DNA of 64,000 bases from Mesostigma viride (GCA_009746045.1 RPFO01000580.1:20204-84203); one strand, 5' to 3'; positions 51,133 through 61,126 are shown, counted from the first letter of the stretch. Notes: a model not told the origin generated them from the sequence alone. Translations and numbers: made by a program.

Positions 51133-52387
51133 TCAAACGTCTTCATCGTCCATCTTTCTTGCTTTCTCCAGAGTCGCGGGATCCAATTGATCGTTCCGCT
51201 CATACCGGATCGCCATCGCCGGGGAATGTGCCATGCCCCTTGCATATTTGATCCGTTCTGCGGACGTCGCTCTTTTCACGAACGCCGTGACGAACGCCCG
51301 CCGAGTGTTGAGGATTCCGTGATAAGTCGCGCGGTATCGCTCGCCAAACGCGGATTTGCTGATATGTCCCCGTCCTCTGCCGGCCGGGAATAACCATTTC
51401 CCGTTCGTCGAGCGGGCTTTGAGGATTTCCCGGAACGCTTTCATCGACGGCGGGACGACGAAATCGATCGGCCGAGGTCTTTCGCCGTCTTGTGGTGTCG
51501 AATACGAACCGGTTCTCGGGGACGATGAACGCGTTCTCATGTGGTCCTATCTCGCTCTCATCGTTTACGAATTGACATCGTGAAGTTGTACCGAGTGGGG
51601 GAGATTCTTTCCGCTGAGGTAAGGTACCCCATCAATTTTCATCGCTGTTTGGGTCTGCGATGGACTGTGGATCGATTGGAGCGTCTTGAAATCGTGAGCT
51701 GGAGGCACATTCTCGCTGACGTACGCGTCGATGGTCAGTCGCCCTTCCTGTTCAACTGCCTGCTGGTTTTTATAGGCCTCGACGACAGTTGCCGGGAGCT
51801 GGCGAGACGATGGGAAGATTTTGTTTATTCCGTTTATTGCAGCCGAGAGATTAGCGCGGGCCGTTCTTGCTCCTGTCGCGTCTCCCTTCTTCATGTTCTG
51901 AATCGTCGTGATGACCTTATCGACGTCCAGGAGACACGTGACGGGCTCTGTCCGGCTGCATCCAAGAGCGTCTAGGATCTGTCCAACGCGACCAACGTAC
52001 TGCTTAATCGTCGACACCGTCGCTCCTTTCGCCGTCTTAATGACCCTGTCTCCTTGCACGGTAGCTACGGGCTGGTTCTCCGGCCTGACTTGCTGGGCGG
52101 TCTCCATGACCTCGGAGAGGCTCCATAGCTTGCTCGTGGGTGCTCGCGAGACCGGGCGAGTGTCCGCGGACTTACAATCCTTCTCGGGGAGGTCCGCGTT
52201 CTTCCGGATCAGCTTTACCTCGTCGCAGTCTGTCCCGTGCTTCTGGAGCCATTTCTCGGTAGGCATCCAAGCGTCTTTCTTGGCCATCGCGCGCATCACT
52301 GGAAGCTGCACGGTCCGGGTGTTTCTGCCGGTATCTAGCCTGTGCTTCTCGTCGCATGCGGAGTTCGTCCGCTGTCCTTGAAACCAT
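51133..52387 (-). pseudogene. Tyrosine recombinase (integrase), frames disrupted
   Basis: The protein is spread over several frames. The N-terminus (52172-52387) starts MVSRTADELRMRREAQARYR. The core-binding domain (51565-52311) has VSTIKQYVGRVGQIL and MKKGDATGARTARANLSAAI. A middle segment in another frame (about 51460-51580; NRFVFDTTRRRKTSAD) fits the beta-strand/Lys region. The C-terminus (51133-51540) has NTRRAFVTAFV (the Arg of the HxxR box, with the His replaced) and GMAHSPAMAIRYER (His and nucleophilic Tyr). Family role: integration by recombination at an attachment site. The upstream Arg box is not certain. In-frame stops at 51565 and 51547 and frame shifts at about 52310 and 51480 mean no full protein as given. 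Indel errors are possible, since some shifts sit at short runs. Confidence 0.75.
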
Positions 52388-52493
52388 GAGACTCGTATAT
52401 CCTTATGCAGAGAAATTAATTCGAGTGTGAACGAGCGTTTATTACAAAAAATGATAAATAGGTCGTTTTATTGCAAAAAAGTACGATTTACTT

Positions 52494-52551
52494 GCTTCCA
52501 CCGGGATTCGAACCCGCGTCTTCGCTTCGGAGGAACCGACCTTCGGTCGGT
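52494..52551 (-). tRNA. Partial tRNA-like sequence (T-arm and hairpin), candidate att site
   Basis: On the minus strand CGCGGGTTCGAATCCCGG (52501-52518) is a strong T-arm with TTCGAAT loop, followed by TGGAAGC. Upstream is a hairpin ACCGACCGAAGGTCGGT (52535-52551) whose 7-base loop contains GAA but lacks U33. No matching 5' acceptor strand (GCTTCCA) is found, so a complete tRNA is not supported. tRNA 3' ends are usual targets of tyrosine recombinases, and this one lies next to the recombinase gene. Confidence 0.4.
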
Positions 52552-52636
52552 GGGACACTCCCTGGTTAGGTAACTTCGATAGCTTCCGCGGCCGCTAGAG
52601 CGGAATTCCACGGAAATTTCCACATATAAACGATTA

Positions 52637-53132
52637 TTACAGTTTCGACTTCTTCGGCCTGCCCCATGGTCGTGTCGGCCTGTCGCGGGGTCGATGTTAT
52701 GAGTCCGTGGCTTCGTGTCTTTCGACCCAGCCGGTCTCCCGCGTTTCTTAGGGGTATGAGGAACTTTTTCCTTTTTAATTTTCGGTGCCCGGGGAGATTT
52801 TGGCGGAGGAGGAGGATTTCTCGGCTTTCGTTTGGACGCGATGATGGACATCAATTTCTGTCGACATTCGTGCCCGATTCCGGTGTGTGTCGGCGGGAGC
52901 TCGCCGTCATATCCACACTCTCGCACGAACGCCGCCAACCTCTCGTGAGTCTTCGAGGAGACCCTGGCCCCGGTCAAGTAACGAACGAGCGTCGACACGT
53001 TAAGGATGAGCTCTCGCCTATCAAGCCTGCGCTGGTACGAACTCTTCGGGGCGCTTTCTCCTCGATCCGGATGGATGGGAGAGATGGCGAAGACTCGTGG
53101 AAAGCATTAGGGTAAGCCTGCTTCAGATCCAT
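52637..53132 (-). CDS. AT-hook/basic DNA-binding protein (two frame changes)
   Basis: The ATG at 53132 opens MDLKQAYPNAFHESSPSLPS. After a frame change next to a CCCC run (about 53060) the protein continues as VSTLVRYLTGARVSSKTHER in the frame open over 52468-52998. It has a Pro/Lys-rich middle and KKRGRPAGSKD, an AT-hook core (RGRP). A second frame change near 52685 leads to WGRPKKSKL and a stop at 52637-52639; otherwise the frame runs on through the tRNA-like region to 52468, which I consider less likely. Expected role: binding AT-rich DNA, for replication, packaging or regulation. I know no family name. An upstream TATATA (53141-53147) is suitably placed. Confidence 0.55.
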
Positions 53133-53157
53133 TCGCGTGTATATAATAGAACACAGA

Positions 53158-54038
53158 TTATTTTTTGATCACGAGGAAGTGGTCGAAATTTTCCGGTATC
53201 GTTTCTCGTCGTTCGGTTCGTCGTTGTCGACGGCAAGGAAATCATGAGGCGAGTCTTTCGTCGCATATTCCCACAGCGCAAGGAAATCCTCGGGCGATGT
53301 GTGTCCTGAGCTTTCCTCAGCAATCTGTCGCGAGGCTCGCCGGTCCTTCGTACGAAACAAGACGAGGAAAGAGACGTTCGCGCGCACTGACCGGGGAACC
53401 CCGGCGCTCGAGAACGATTGGTTCACATAGACCATCGATGTCAGCAGATGGCGATGTTTGAACGCGAAACTCGCGACAGGCCCTTTCGAATCCTGGCGAT
53501 AGTTTTGACCCAGCCATGTCATCTATCAAAATGACGGACGAGGGAGGACCGTACCTGAATCGCGTCTCGGGCTCTTTGAATTGGAGTCTGTCGAGGGTCA
53601 GGTACATATTGAGGTCCATGTGGTCCTCGCTTTTGTCGCCATCCAAGAAGTCCTTCTTGAATTTCTCCCATACAGCCATGTCGCGTTGGTACTCTTCGTA
53701 CCCGTCAGGTCCTTCTTGATGTCCGCCACCATTATATTGAAGTCGTTGTCTGTGTACGTTTCCATGGACATTACGGGTGTCGGCAGGAGCTTATACTTCG
53801 GCTCTGTTGTCGCGGATCCCGAGATGAGGTATAGTTTATCAAAGCTATGGGCATCAAAATACGCCTTTAGCATGTTGATAGCTGAGGTGGTCTTCCCAGT
53901 CCCGCGCATACCCACGAACGAGGCGATAAAGTGCAATCGTGGTGCGTTGGCCGGGACCTGGCGAGCTTTTGCATATCTGACCTTCAAATCCTTATTCGCA
54001 AGTGGGGTCTCTATATGGATGCTATGAATGACCGTCAT
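53158..54038 (-). CDS. A32-like genome-packaging ATPase (frameshifted)
   Basis: The N-terminal block (53598-54038) has Walker A FVGMRGTGKTTSAINML. The middle block (53317-53679) has Walker B SSVILIDDMAGSK. The C-terminal block (53169-53522) has FAFKHRHLLTSMVYVNQSF, the conserved HR/Q segment after Walker B, and VRANVSFLVLFRTK. Together they cover one FtsK/HerA-type ATPase of about 290 residues, the usual size in PLVs and virophages. Frames change near 53665 (GGG run) and near 53505 (AAAA run), and perhaps close to the end at 53185. It would drive DNA into the capsid. Its start is 21 bases from the end of the upstream charged protein, and an AAAATCTATCC motif precedes it. Confidence 0.85.
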
Positions 54039-54059
54039 TTTATTACAATAGGATAGATT

Positions 54060-54601
54060 TTAATCATCGTTTAAGCTGGCTAGTAATTGCGCGCGGATTG
54101 CGAGCATCTTCTGCTCATACGGCGTAGTTGTCCGCACGTCCGGCAGTGGATTCGCGGCCCGTTGACGCTCCTCTTCCTCGACCTCGGCCTTCGGCTTTCT
54201 CCCGCGACGTGGGCGAGGCGTTTCCGAGGGAGTTGCCGCGACTTCTTCGGCGGCCAACAGGCGTTCGATTCGATATTTGTTCTTCTTTTCCTCGAGTTCG
54301 AGCTCGACCAGACGCTGTCGTTGTATCTCGAGTTCCTTCTCCAGAACCTTTCGCTTGGTAATCTCCGCTTCTCGCTCCTCCTGTCGCTTCTTCGCCCGCT
54401 CTTCGTTCCGTTTCTGCATGTACGGCCGCATCTTCTCGCGGAGTGCCGCACGCTGCTCTTCCGTCAATCGCTTGCCTCTCGGGCCTTTCGGCGGGTGAGG
54501 CGGGATGTACACTGTATTGGGGTTTCCTGCTGTGGCGCGGGATCTTCCTCGACGTCGACAGAGGTCTTGGGCGAATCCGGAGCTTCGGGAACCTGGTCCA
54601 T
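54060..54601 (-). CDS. Charged coiled-coil protein
   Basis: The ATG at 54601 opens an acidic N-terminus (MDQVPEAPDSPKTSVDVEED). The frame changes in a CCCC run near 54525 and then reads PPHPPKGPRGKRLTEEQRAA, a long Glu/Arg/Lys-rich helix (LEKELEIQRQRLVELELEEK) and a PRPRRGRKPKAEV AT-hook-like patch, to the stop at 54060. Without the frame change only a GTG start at 54512 is available. No family recognised. The position beside the ATPase and the DNA-binding patch suggest a packaging or chromatin-like role, which is only inference. Confidence 0.6.
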
Positions 54602-54631
54602 GGGTGCTATACTTTTAATCTTAGATAATTC
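54602..54631. promoter_or_regulatory. Compact divergent promoter of the virus
   Basis: Only 30 bases separate the starts of the leftward charged-protein gene and the rightward large-protein gene. The segment has TATACTTTTAATCTTAGATAA, which reads as an AT-rich TATA-type box on each strand and includes the AATCT.AGATA phrase found near other viral genes. Confidence 0.6.
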
Positions 54632-57600
54632 ATGACACCATGGTCGTTATATATAAGCTCAAATTCGTCCGGCTTCAATATCGCAACAGGACTAGTGGAA
54701 GACGGGGTAGATGAACGAATCGCGGACGTCGAGAGCGATGTGCAAGCTCTCCAGCTCGCGGTTCACCCGTTCGACAGGCACATCACGATCAACGGGGTAC
54801 GATACATGTACCCGGAGCACCGACAAGGCTCCGACTCGGCGATAATCATTCCGACTGGACAGTGACCAGCAATGGCGAGTCGAGTGGCATGCTTGAGGTC
54901 GACGGCGGAATCGTCGCTGGCTGGATCCGGATCTCGTCTCTATGGCTGATGGACCAATATTCGCGCATGTCCCAGATCGTCGCGGATCGTATTCTGACGC
55001 GCGAACAGATCGACTGGCTATTCGATCAACACGGCGTCGGGTATACGGCCCTTCCTGATCCGACCGCGACGTTTGTGTTAGAGTATGAAGACGGAACACT
55101 GTCCGCGCCAGGAACCACGTTCACAGTCTCGAACAATCAAGACATCCGTATTCGGCTTCCCTACACGGTCACCGGAGGCAGTAGCAGCGGAAAAAACGTC
55201 TACAGCGTCCAGGTCCTCGGCGCGCTCGACCCCGTCGTTATGAGTCAAACGGTAGACGGTCCATACATCGATGACATCCATTTCGGAAGCATGAGCCATG
55301 CCTACTTCGGCAAACTGATGAGCTACGAGCAAATCGGGTTCGCGACTACGAGAGACTTGAACAGAATACAGCGGATGCCCTACAGTATTCACATCACGCG
55401 CACGTACTCCCCGTTAACGGCCTGGGACGTCGGGCGGATCGACCAGCCGACTGAGAGTTACTGGAAAACGACTGCGCCTTACCAGACATGGGTCGTCGTT
55501 GGCGACGGTGGCGCGCCTCCTCTCACGCTAGGAATCAAAAACACGACGCCGTGGGCTTACCAACGGAAGCTGCCTATCTCGTGGAAAGTCGACAATGTCG
55601 CGTTAACCGACGCGGCGGGTAGTTTTCGGCTTGACGTGGACGGGGGACTACGCGGAGAGGACGCGGTCACGTGCACATTGACGCCGGCGGATCATGGGAA
55701 GCTCGTGTCGGCCGATGTGACGATCTACAACGACGCGACGATGACTACGTCTGCCACTCAGCGAAAAATGGCCGTCGTGGGCGTGGTGAAGACCGATCCG
55801 CTCGTCCCGGCAATACGGGCACCGAGCCGTTTCTTCTCGACGTCCGCGCCGGCTCGTATAGGTGTGCAGATGTACGCGGATCATGCCATGGGGTGGGGGG
55901 ATAGCACACAGACCCCGGCAGATTACGAGGTCTTTGTGGACTGGGTCAGTAAAGGTAGTGTCACGGGAGCTGGAATGGTGAGCTGTCTTCTTGGTGACTC
56001 TACGATGCGAGAGGTTCAGGTCGTCCCGCGGTTTGTGTGCCCGAGAGATTCTCCAAACATCACCGGAGAGAGTGTGACTGTCACTGGTGCGGTTGTCACG
56101 TTCAACAGCCTCGAGCGGTTTTCTCGGGACACTGCGACAACTCTACAGCCGTCACATCACCAATACAGATACACGCCCGTTTCGTCGAGTTTCCACGCGC
56201 TGTCTGTGGATAATGTCACGCCACCTGACAAATGCGTCGTGTTTACCGACGAAGAGGTCGACGGCCCGTTCCTAATATGCTTCGAGCTCGTTGTACCGTC
56301 AGGCAGCGCATTCGTCTCGCTCTCGGACCATAACGACATAACCGGGAAGTACCACCCCTCTTTCACAGACGGTCATAATTGCTGGCGAAACCAAGGAACA
56401 ACCGACAATTGGTGGTCGGCGTGTGGCGTGAGTATAGACAAGACAAACGGAACGATCAGTCTGTATCAGAACCGGAAAGCGGCGACACATTATACGTTGA
56501 ACGCGACGTGGTCAAGCAGTACGCGTTTTTGGGTTGCGTTCCGGCGACGGTCTGACGGAATCGTCGAGCGATACATCTCGTATTTTCCTCCTGACCGTCT
56601 GAGCAGTATGACTAAGCTAGCGAATTCCGTGTCAGGCATCTTTACAACCTCGCCGACTGGGATCGTAGCCCCGTACACACCTGGTCAGGTGAGGCTTGTT
56701 TTTCATTTGGACAGTGTCAACCAGGCGATTTTCAACGCATGCGAATTGGCTGATGATACGACAGACGCCGAATTCGTTTCCTTGACTACTACGAACCCGA
56801 CCGGTCTCTACCTTTCATCAGGCGATACGATAACTCTCACTCACAGGGGCACGTCGCCGCGTGAATGTAGCATATTAGGCAATTACATGACGTCGTCGCT
56901 CGTCCCAGGCGAAACGAATCTCTACCGCGCGCAACTCACGGCGTCAAAAGACAACGTCATCCACGCCGTTTGTGAATTCCCGTCATACAACCACGCGACA
57001 CCGCTCACCAGTTATTCGGTAAAGGTGTATGGCGTGCTTCCGGATCGCCCCATGATAAACCGGTTCGAGGTCCGTCTACTATACGATGACGCCTTACTAT
57101 ACCGCATCAACGAGCGACCTATCCAGTTGTCTAAAGGCCCGGACTGGGAGAATGGGGTCTCGACGATCGGTCACGGGTTCGTGGGTGATATTCCGTATGT
57201 CCAATTCTCTGTGCTGATGCCGACTCCGTTTCGCTACGAATTCGGCCACTTGTTCACAGCGACGTTTGAGGTTCGATCTTCGTCGCTTGTCGGCGGTCCT
57301 GACGGGATTTTCATGGATCTGTCGATGGCTCGTTTCTTCGGAGAGGGGCCGACAGAAATTGGGCTGATCACGGCGCTAGACGAGTGCGCGTATACGGATG
57401 CACGAGAGGCGAGACGAGTTTCGTTTTCTATCCGTGGACTGCGGACCATTGCGTACGATTACATGCAGCCCGAGCTCTGGGAACTTGGTCCTCAGGGCAT
57501 CATGAGTTTCCGCGACGACGATGGGAATCTCGTCCCTCCCGCGACGACGCTAGATAAGTTCTACTGCCGCGTGCAGTTCACACACGGAGCGCCGCCCTTG

Positions 57601-57876
57601 CTGGAGATCGGGCACCCGTACAGATTTCTCGCAAGTGCTCTCGACTTCGTGTATCAGCCCGGGAGCTCGTGCAGACTCGTCGTGGGTCCTTCGTGGCGTG
57701 TCGCACCCGGATTCGACGAGTCCGACGGAGTCTACGAAATACTACTGCACGTCGACAAGACGCTCGGGTCCGGCAGCGCAGTCGCGTACATCAAGCCGCA
57801 AGTCGAGCACTGTCGCTCGAGATCAGGGGTAGCGGCTAGCGGAGAGATCTTCGCGGCGGTGACCTGGCTCGTTTAA
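54632..57876 (+). CDS. Large beta-rich probable virion protein (one frame change)
   Basis: ATG at 54632 gives a 77-codon start (MTPWSLYISSNSSGFNIATG) with a short coiled coil RIADVESDVQALQLAV. The frame changes near 54850-54865, and a 1,004-codon frame follows (open from 54862, a GTG). The long part is rich in beta-prone, Ser/Thr/Val-rich segments, low in Lys and without obvious membrane spans. Recurrent segments such as FTVSNNQDIRIRLPYTV and YSVQVLGALD suggest several Ig-like or jelly-roll-like domains. I recognise no family. First position in the rightward virion block, length and composition suggest a fibre, spike or other surface protein. That is inference. Confidence 0.7.
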
Positions 57877-57904
57877 AATCTTTGAGATATGTCAAGGACA
57901 CACC

Positions 57905-58225
57905 ATGCCGCGAAAGACATCGAAACGATCAGCTAAGAAACCGTCCAAAGCCCCGCGCAAGCCCCGAGCGCCTCCGAAGAAGGCCGCGACGACCGCGCTG
58001 ACGAACTCGATTGTCATCCACTCGCCCCACGTTACCCGTCCCGCGAAAAGGGGAAAGGTCGCCGAAGTCCGTGGGTTTAAGGACGCGATGTTGTTGGCGG
58101 CTCTCGCGTCGAACTCTCGCCCTGTAGTCTACCCACCATTGTCCGCCTACGACCAACCGGCCTCCGTTCCGGCTCCAGAACCGGCCGCTGCCTCGGCGCA
58201 GGGTCTGACGAACCTCTCCGCGTAG
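57905..58225 (+). CDS. Small basic protein
   Basis: 106 codons from MPRKTSKRSAKKPSKAPRKP. The first 35 residues are Lys/Arg/Pro/Ala-rich with no acidic residues, like DNA-condensing core proteins or a nuclear signal; the remainder is neutral with GFKDAMLLAALASNS and a Pro/Ala-rich tail. The start follows TTTAAAATCTTTGAGATATG by about 15 bases. A virion DNA-binding protein is plausible; no family assigned. Confidence 0.7.
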   Translation: MPRKTSKRSAKKPSKAPRKPRAPPKKAATTALTNSIVIHSPHVTRPAKRGKVAEVRGFKDAMLLAALASNSRPVVYPPLSAYDQPASVPAPEPAAASAQGLTNLSA

Positions 58226-58230
58226 AGATC

Positions 58231-58455
58231 GTGGGATCCGCGCCTCCGCCAGCTGCTAGAGACCCCGTTGCTAGGACGCCGCCTCGTCCCAGAGTGCGAG
58301 TCGCCAACGTGACCGATAGAGTCAATTGCACGGTCCCGGGCTGCAAAAATACGTTTGTCGATAGTCGGCGGTTGGATACTCACCTACGAGACAAACATCA
58401 CGTGACTGAAGGTGTCCCTGTGGCGATAAAGGGGCCGGTCCGAGCTCGCGGATAA
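58231..58455 (+). CDS. C2H2 zinc-finger protein
   Basis: One classical finger: CTVPGCKNTFVDSRRLDTHL followed by RDKHH (C-X4-C-X12-H-X4/5-H). N-terminal to it is a Pro/Arg-rich stretch (ARDPVARTPPRPRVRV). The frame opens with GTG at 58231 and no ATG is available near it; upstream it overlaps the end of the basic protein in another register, so the start may be a frame change away. The role is presumably nucleic-acid binding. Confidence 0.6.
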   Translation: MGSAPPPAARDPVARTPPRPRVRVANVTDRVNCTVPGCKNTFVDSRRLDTHLRDKHHVTEGVPVAIKGPVRARG

Positions 58456-58491
58456 ATTTTCTAAACAGATCATAAAACGATTTCGGTGCGA

Positions 58492-58787
58492 ATGGAGCTG
58501 TCAGATGCTGAGATGCTGCAGAGCCCAGTGGATGATCTTACCCCGACGTTCCTCGCGATTTCCTGGAATCGGCGATGTTCTATTGCAATAAGCCGCTGAC
58601 TGGGAAGGAAAGGCGACAGCTTAAACGTAGCGCGCGAGGTCTCGCTGGTGGCGAGGGAAAGGTTGTGGTCCACGGCAGGAACGAGATTAAATCGGAACTC
58701 ATTGTAACAGAGAATGAGGGATCACGTACAGGAGTGCCGGACGCTGACCCTAAGGACCGAGAACAGGACAAGGGGCAGTCTTCATGA
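58492..58787 (+). CDS. Small viral protein with Cys/Lys segment (frameshifted)
   Basis: ATG at 58492 reads MELSDAEMLQSPVDDLTP, then the frame changes at an ACCCC run (about 58540) and continues DVPRDFLESAMFYCNKPLTG and KERRQLKRSARGL in the frame open from 58575. It ends with a polar tail at TGA 58785-58787, overlapping ATG 58784 of the next gene. About 98 residues. No family recognised. It is preceded by TAAATTTTCTAAACAGATCATA. Confidence 0.55.
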
Positions 58788-59542
58788 TCCTACATGGGAT
58801 ATCCCGGCCGGGTTGCTCGAGATTACCACGACGTCGGGCTGACCTTCTCACAATCCCATTCGAACAGACGCACATCAACCAACCAACGCTCATTCGAGGT
58901 GGTGATGCAGTCCGCCCACACTGTCTCGCTCCACTGGATCGTGGACGACGATCGAGAACAGACACAATATCGAGGCGGTCTTGCAGACCATCGACAGTTC
59001 GTTCGGGTCACGTACGACCGCGCGAACAGTCTGTACACTTTTGCGGCCAGTTCGCCGTTCCAGCTACGAGTCGGCGAGTCCGTCGGGCGTGTCCTGGGAC
59101 TTGTCCCGGGCGTTCACGCGTCCAACGACCAACACGTAATAGTGAGCAATCGACCGGCTACGAACGGACGCCTGAGGGCCGTCTACGTGTACGCCGACAT
59201 CGTGCGGGGAATGTAGTGTCCGCGACTCACGGGGCTGTCTACGGGGGTTTGTTGGCGTGTTGCCCGAACCTTAGCAAGTTCCTAGAACCGATCGTGTGGC
59301 AGGCGCAGACTCCGCTCTGGCAGCATATGAGGGACTCCCCGCGCGGGATCAGTCTCCGCCTGCTGGACGAGGACGACGTGCCGGTCCAGTTGTATAGTGA
59401 CTGGGTCGTCCAGCTCAGTTTCCGGATATCGCCACAGAAGCGATGGGCGTGGAGTCGCGAAGATCGCGAGCGTCCTGCGGTACATTGGCGCTTGGCGGGG
59501 AAGTCCTGCCGGCCAGAAAGATATCTCAGCGTTCTGTTATAA
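58784..59542 (+). CDS. Candidate minor capsid (penton-like) protein (frameshifted)
   Basis: Two blocks fit one protein. 58794-59216 has HTVSLHWIVDDDREQTQY and YDRANSLYTFAASSPFQLRV ending VYVYADIVRG. The frame changes at a GGGG run near 59205 into VVSATHGAVYGGLLACCPNL, FLEPIVWQAQTPLWQHMRDS and PRGISLRLLDEDDVPVQLYS, with a stop at 59540-59542. The pattern W......TPLW....R..PRGISL.LLD..G/DVPV is one I associate with capsid-adjacent proteins of Polinton-like elements, and the position just before the major capsid gene fits the single-jelly-roll minor capsid. The very start (three possible frames at 58784-58860) is unresolved. Confidence 0.6.
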   Translation: MILHGISRPGCSRLPRRRADLLTIPFEQTHINQPTLIRGGDAVRPHCLAPLDRGRRSRTDTISRRSCRPSTVRSGHVRPREQSVHFCGQFAVPATSRRVRRACPGTCPGRSRVQRPTRNSEQSTGYERTPEGRLRVRRHRAGNVVSATHGAVYGGLLACCPNLSKFLEPIVWQAQTPLWQHMRDSPRGISLRLLDEDDVPVQLYSDWVVQLSFRISPQKRWAWSREDRERPAVHWRLAGKSCRPERYLSVLL

Positions 59543-59558
59543 ACGACGACGAGGACGA

Positions 59559-59843
59559 ATGAAGCTCGACTTTGGAAAGGTTGTCAACACCGTGCGAAAG
59601 ATCGGACACGTAGCCGGAGACGCTATCCGGAAAGTGGGACATGGCGCGCGACTCGTGAAAGCGGCCGCTGGTGCTGCCGATTCGGCTCTCGGGCATGTCC
59701 CGAGCAAGTTGATCGAGGCGTCCCCGGTCCTCGGGACGGCTTACCGTGTCGCGAAAACAGGGTTGGACGCGTTGTCTTCCCTCGAACGTAAAGTAGACGC
59801 GCACAAGGCCGCGAATCCGCTTCTGGGCCAGTTCCTCCACTAG
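59559..59843 (+). CDS. Small amphipathic protein next to the capsid gene
   Basis: 94 codons from ATG at 59559 (MKLDFGKVVNTVRKIGHVAG). The first ~45 residues alternate Val/Ile/Ala with Lys/Arg/His and Gly (DAIRKVGHGARLVKAAAGAA), fitting a cationic amphipathic helix; the remainder has VLGTAYRVAKTGLDALSSLE. It lies 38 bases before the major capsid gene, on the same strand. Membrane-active minor capsid proteins have this size and composition in related viruses, so that role is likely but unproven. Confidence 0.65.
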   Translation: MKLDFGKVVNTVRKIGHVAGDAIRKVGHGARLVKAAAGAADSALGHVPSKLIEASPVLGTAYRVAKTGLDALSSLERKVDAHKAANPLLGQFLH

Positions 59844-59881
59844 CCAGAATATTATCTAACTAACTGGTATACAACGCTCTC
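59844..59881 (+). promoter_or_regulatory. Upstream region of the major capsid gene
   Basis: The 38-base spacer contains AATATTATCTAACTAACTGG and TATACAA, an AT-rich block with the ATCTAA phrase seen upstream of other viral genes. It is a short promoter candidate. Confidence 0.45.
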
Positions 59882-61126
59882 ATGGCTTCCGACGGCAGTT
59901 GGTACAATCGCGCGATCCCGAAGTCGATGCAGTACCTCATTAAGACGCTCGGTCAGCACTCTACGTCCCGCGTGCAGCTCTCCACGCTATCCGCGAACTC
60001 CGGCATCAAGCAGGGGTCCGTGGTGGCTGTCCGGCTGCCTACCCACGGGTTTGCCGACCTTCACTCGTTCGCCATGTTCTTTCAAGCGACCCCGGCTGCG
60101 ACGGCCGGGTTTTGCAAGTTCCCCCCGTACACGTCTTCGCTCATTAGGCGGCTCGAGGTGCTGGTTGGTGGACAATCTGTGGACTCGATCAACGATTACG
60201 CCCAGCTCTTTAACACATTGTTGTCAGTCCATGGAGGACAGGGTTTTGTCAACTCTCAGGCGCCTGCCGGATGGTCTCTGAACGACCCGGCTAACGTGAC
60301 ACTTACAGCAAACACAGCACAAGAAGGTATTATTGACAATTGGCTCGGGTTCTTGTCTGGTGACCCTCGAATCATCGACCTCAGTCTCTTTCCACCGATC
60401 GAGATCCGGATCACGCTAATGGATGGCGCTGTGATGATCCCAGGAGCTGCTAATGCCGGTGCAGGTATTGCGGCCGGAACTGGTCTCGGGTTTCAGCTGG
60501 ATAACATCCACTTCTCCATCGACACGTACAGGTTCCAGGAGGACGTCTCCCAAATCTTCGCGGCTCGGTTGGCTGAAGGTGGCACGTTGCCGTTCAAGTG
60601 GAAGACCTGGCAATCCACCAAACAGACGATTCCCGGAGACACCTACAGCATCAAGGCCACCCTATCGTCAGCATCCGCGTCAAAGTTGTTGGCCATCCAG
60701 GTAGCAGCAGCGGCCGATGTGTCAAACGCGCGATACAACACCATGTTCGCGCACACCGCCGACGCCCTCACCGGGTTCCAATTCGACATCAACGGCAGCA
60801 ATCAGACCCCGGCGTACAGGATGGGCATCACAGAGGCATGGGTGAACCTGGTTAGCGCCTTCAATGACCAGGGGAACAGTCTGTCATGCGCAAGATCGGC
60901 TATCGCTCCGGATACATGGTCCACTAAAGATTTTGTCATGGCGTGTCACCTGAACATGCCATGTGCCGGCGCTGAGTACCAGAGTGGCCTCGACCTGCGG
61001 GGTACTGCAGCGGTTGTGACTTTGCGCGTTGACACCGCGGGTGCGGATCATATCTCGTACATCTTCGTAGAAATGGAGTCTAAGATGGACGTCGGAGCCG
61101 GACGGCAGGCGGCAGTCTATCTGTAA
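59882..61126 (+). CDS. Major capsid protein, double jelly-roll type
   Basis: An intact 414-codon frame with a clear ATG (MASDGSWYNRAIPKSMQYLI). Segments typical of PLV capsid proteins are visible: an early strand block SGIKQGSVVAVRLPTHGFAD, SSLIRRLEVLVGGQSVDSIN, IIDNWLGFLSG, LFPPIEIRITLMDGAV in the first half, and FQLDNIHFSIDTYRFQED, KTWQSTKQTIPGD, ITEAWVNLVSAFNDQG in the second. Its length is within the usual 400-600 range, at the short end. It forms trimeric capsomers of an icosahedral capsid. The assignment is by pattern; the exact PLV group cannot be stated without alignment. Its stop is 41 bases before the convergent degenerate gene. Confidence 0.85.
   Translation: MASDGSWYNRAIPKSMQYLIKTLGQHSTSRVQLSTLSANSGIKQGSVVAVRLPTHGFADLHSFAMFFQATPAATAGFCKFPPYTSSLIRRLEVLVGGQSVDSINDYAQLFNTLLSVHGGQGFVNSQAPAGWSLNDPANVTLTANTAQEGIIDNWLGFLSGDPRIIDLSLFPPIEIRITLMDGAVMIPGAANAGAGIAAGTGLGFQLDNIHFSIDTYRFQEDVSQIFAARLAEGGTLPFKWKTWQSTKQTIPGDTYSIKATLSSASASKLLAIQVAAAADVSNARYNTMFAHTADALTGFQFDINGSNQTPAYRMGITEAWVNLVSAFNDQGNSLSCARSAIAPDTWSTKDFVMACHLNMPCAGAEYQSGLDLRGTAAVVTLRVDTAGADHISYIFVEMESKMDVGAGRQAAVYL

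Noticed and set aside
51540-51570. 22-base mini-intron (GTAAAC...ATAG) joining the recombinase frames
   Set aside because: GT...AG ends are present, but the length is not a multiple of three, would not restore the frame, and is far below usual intron sizes; indels explain it better.
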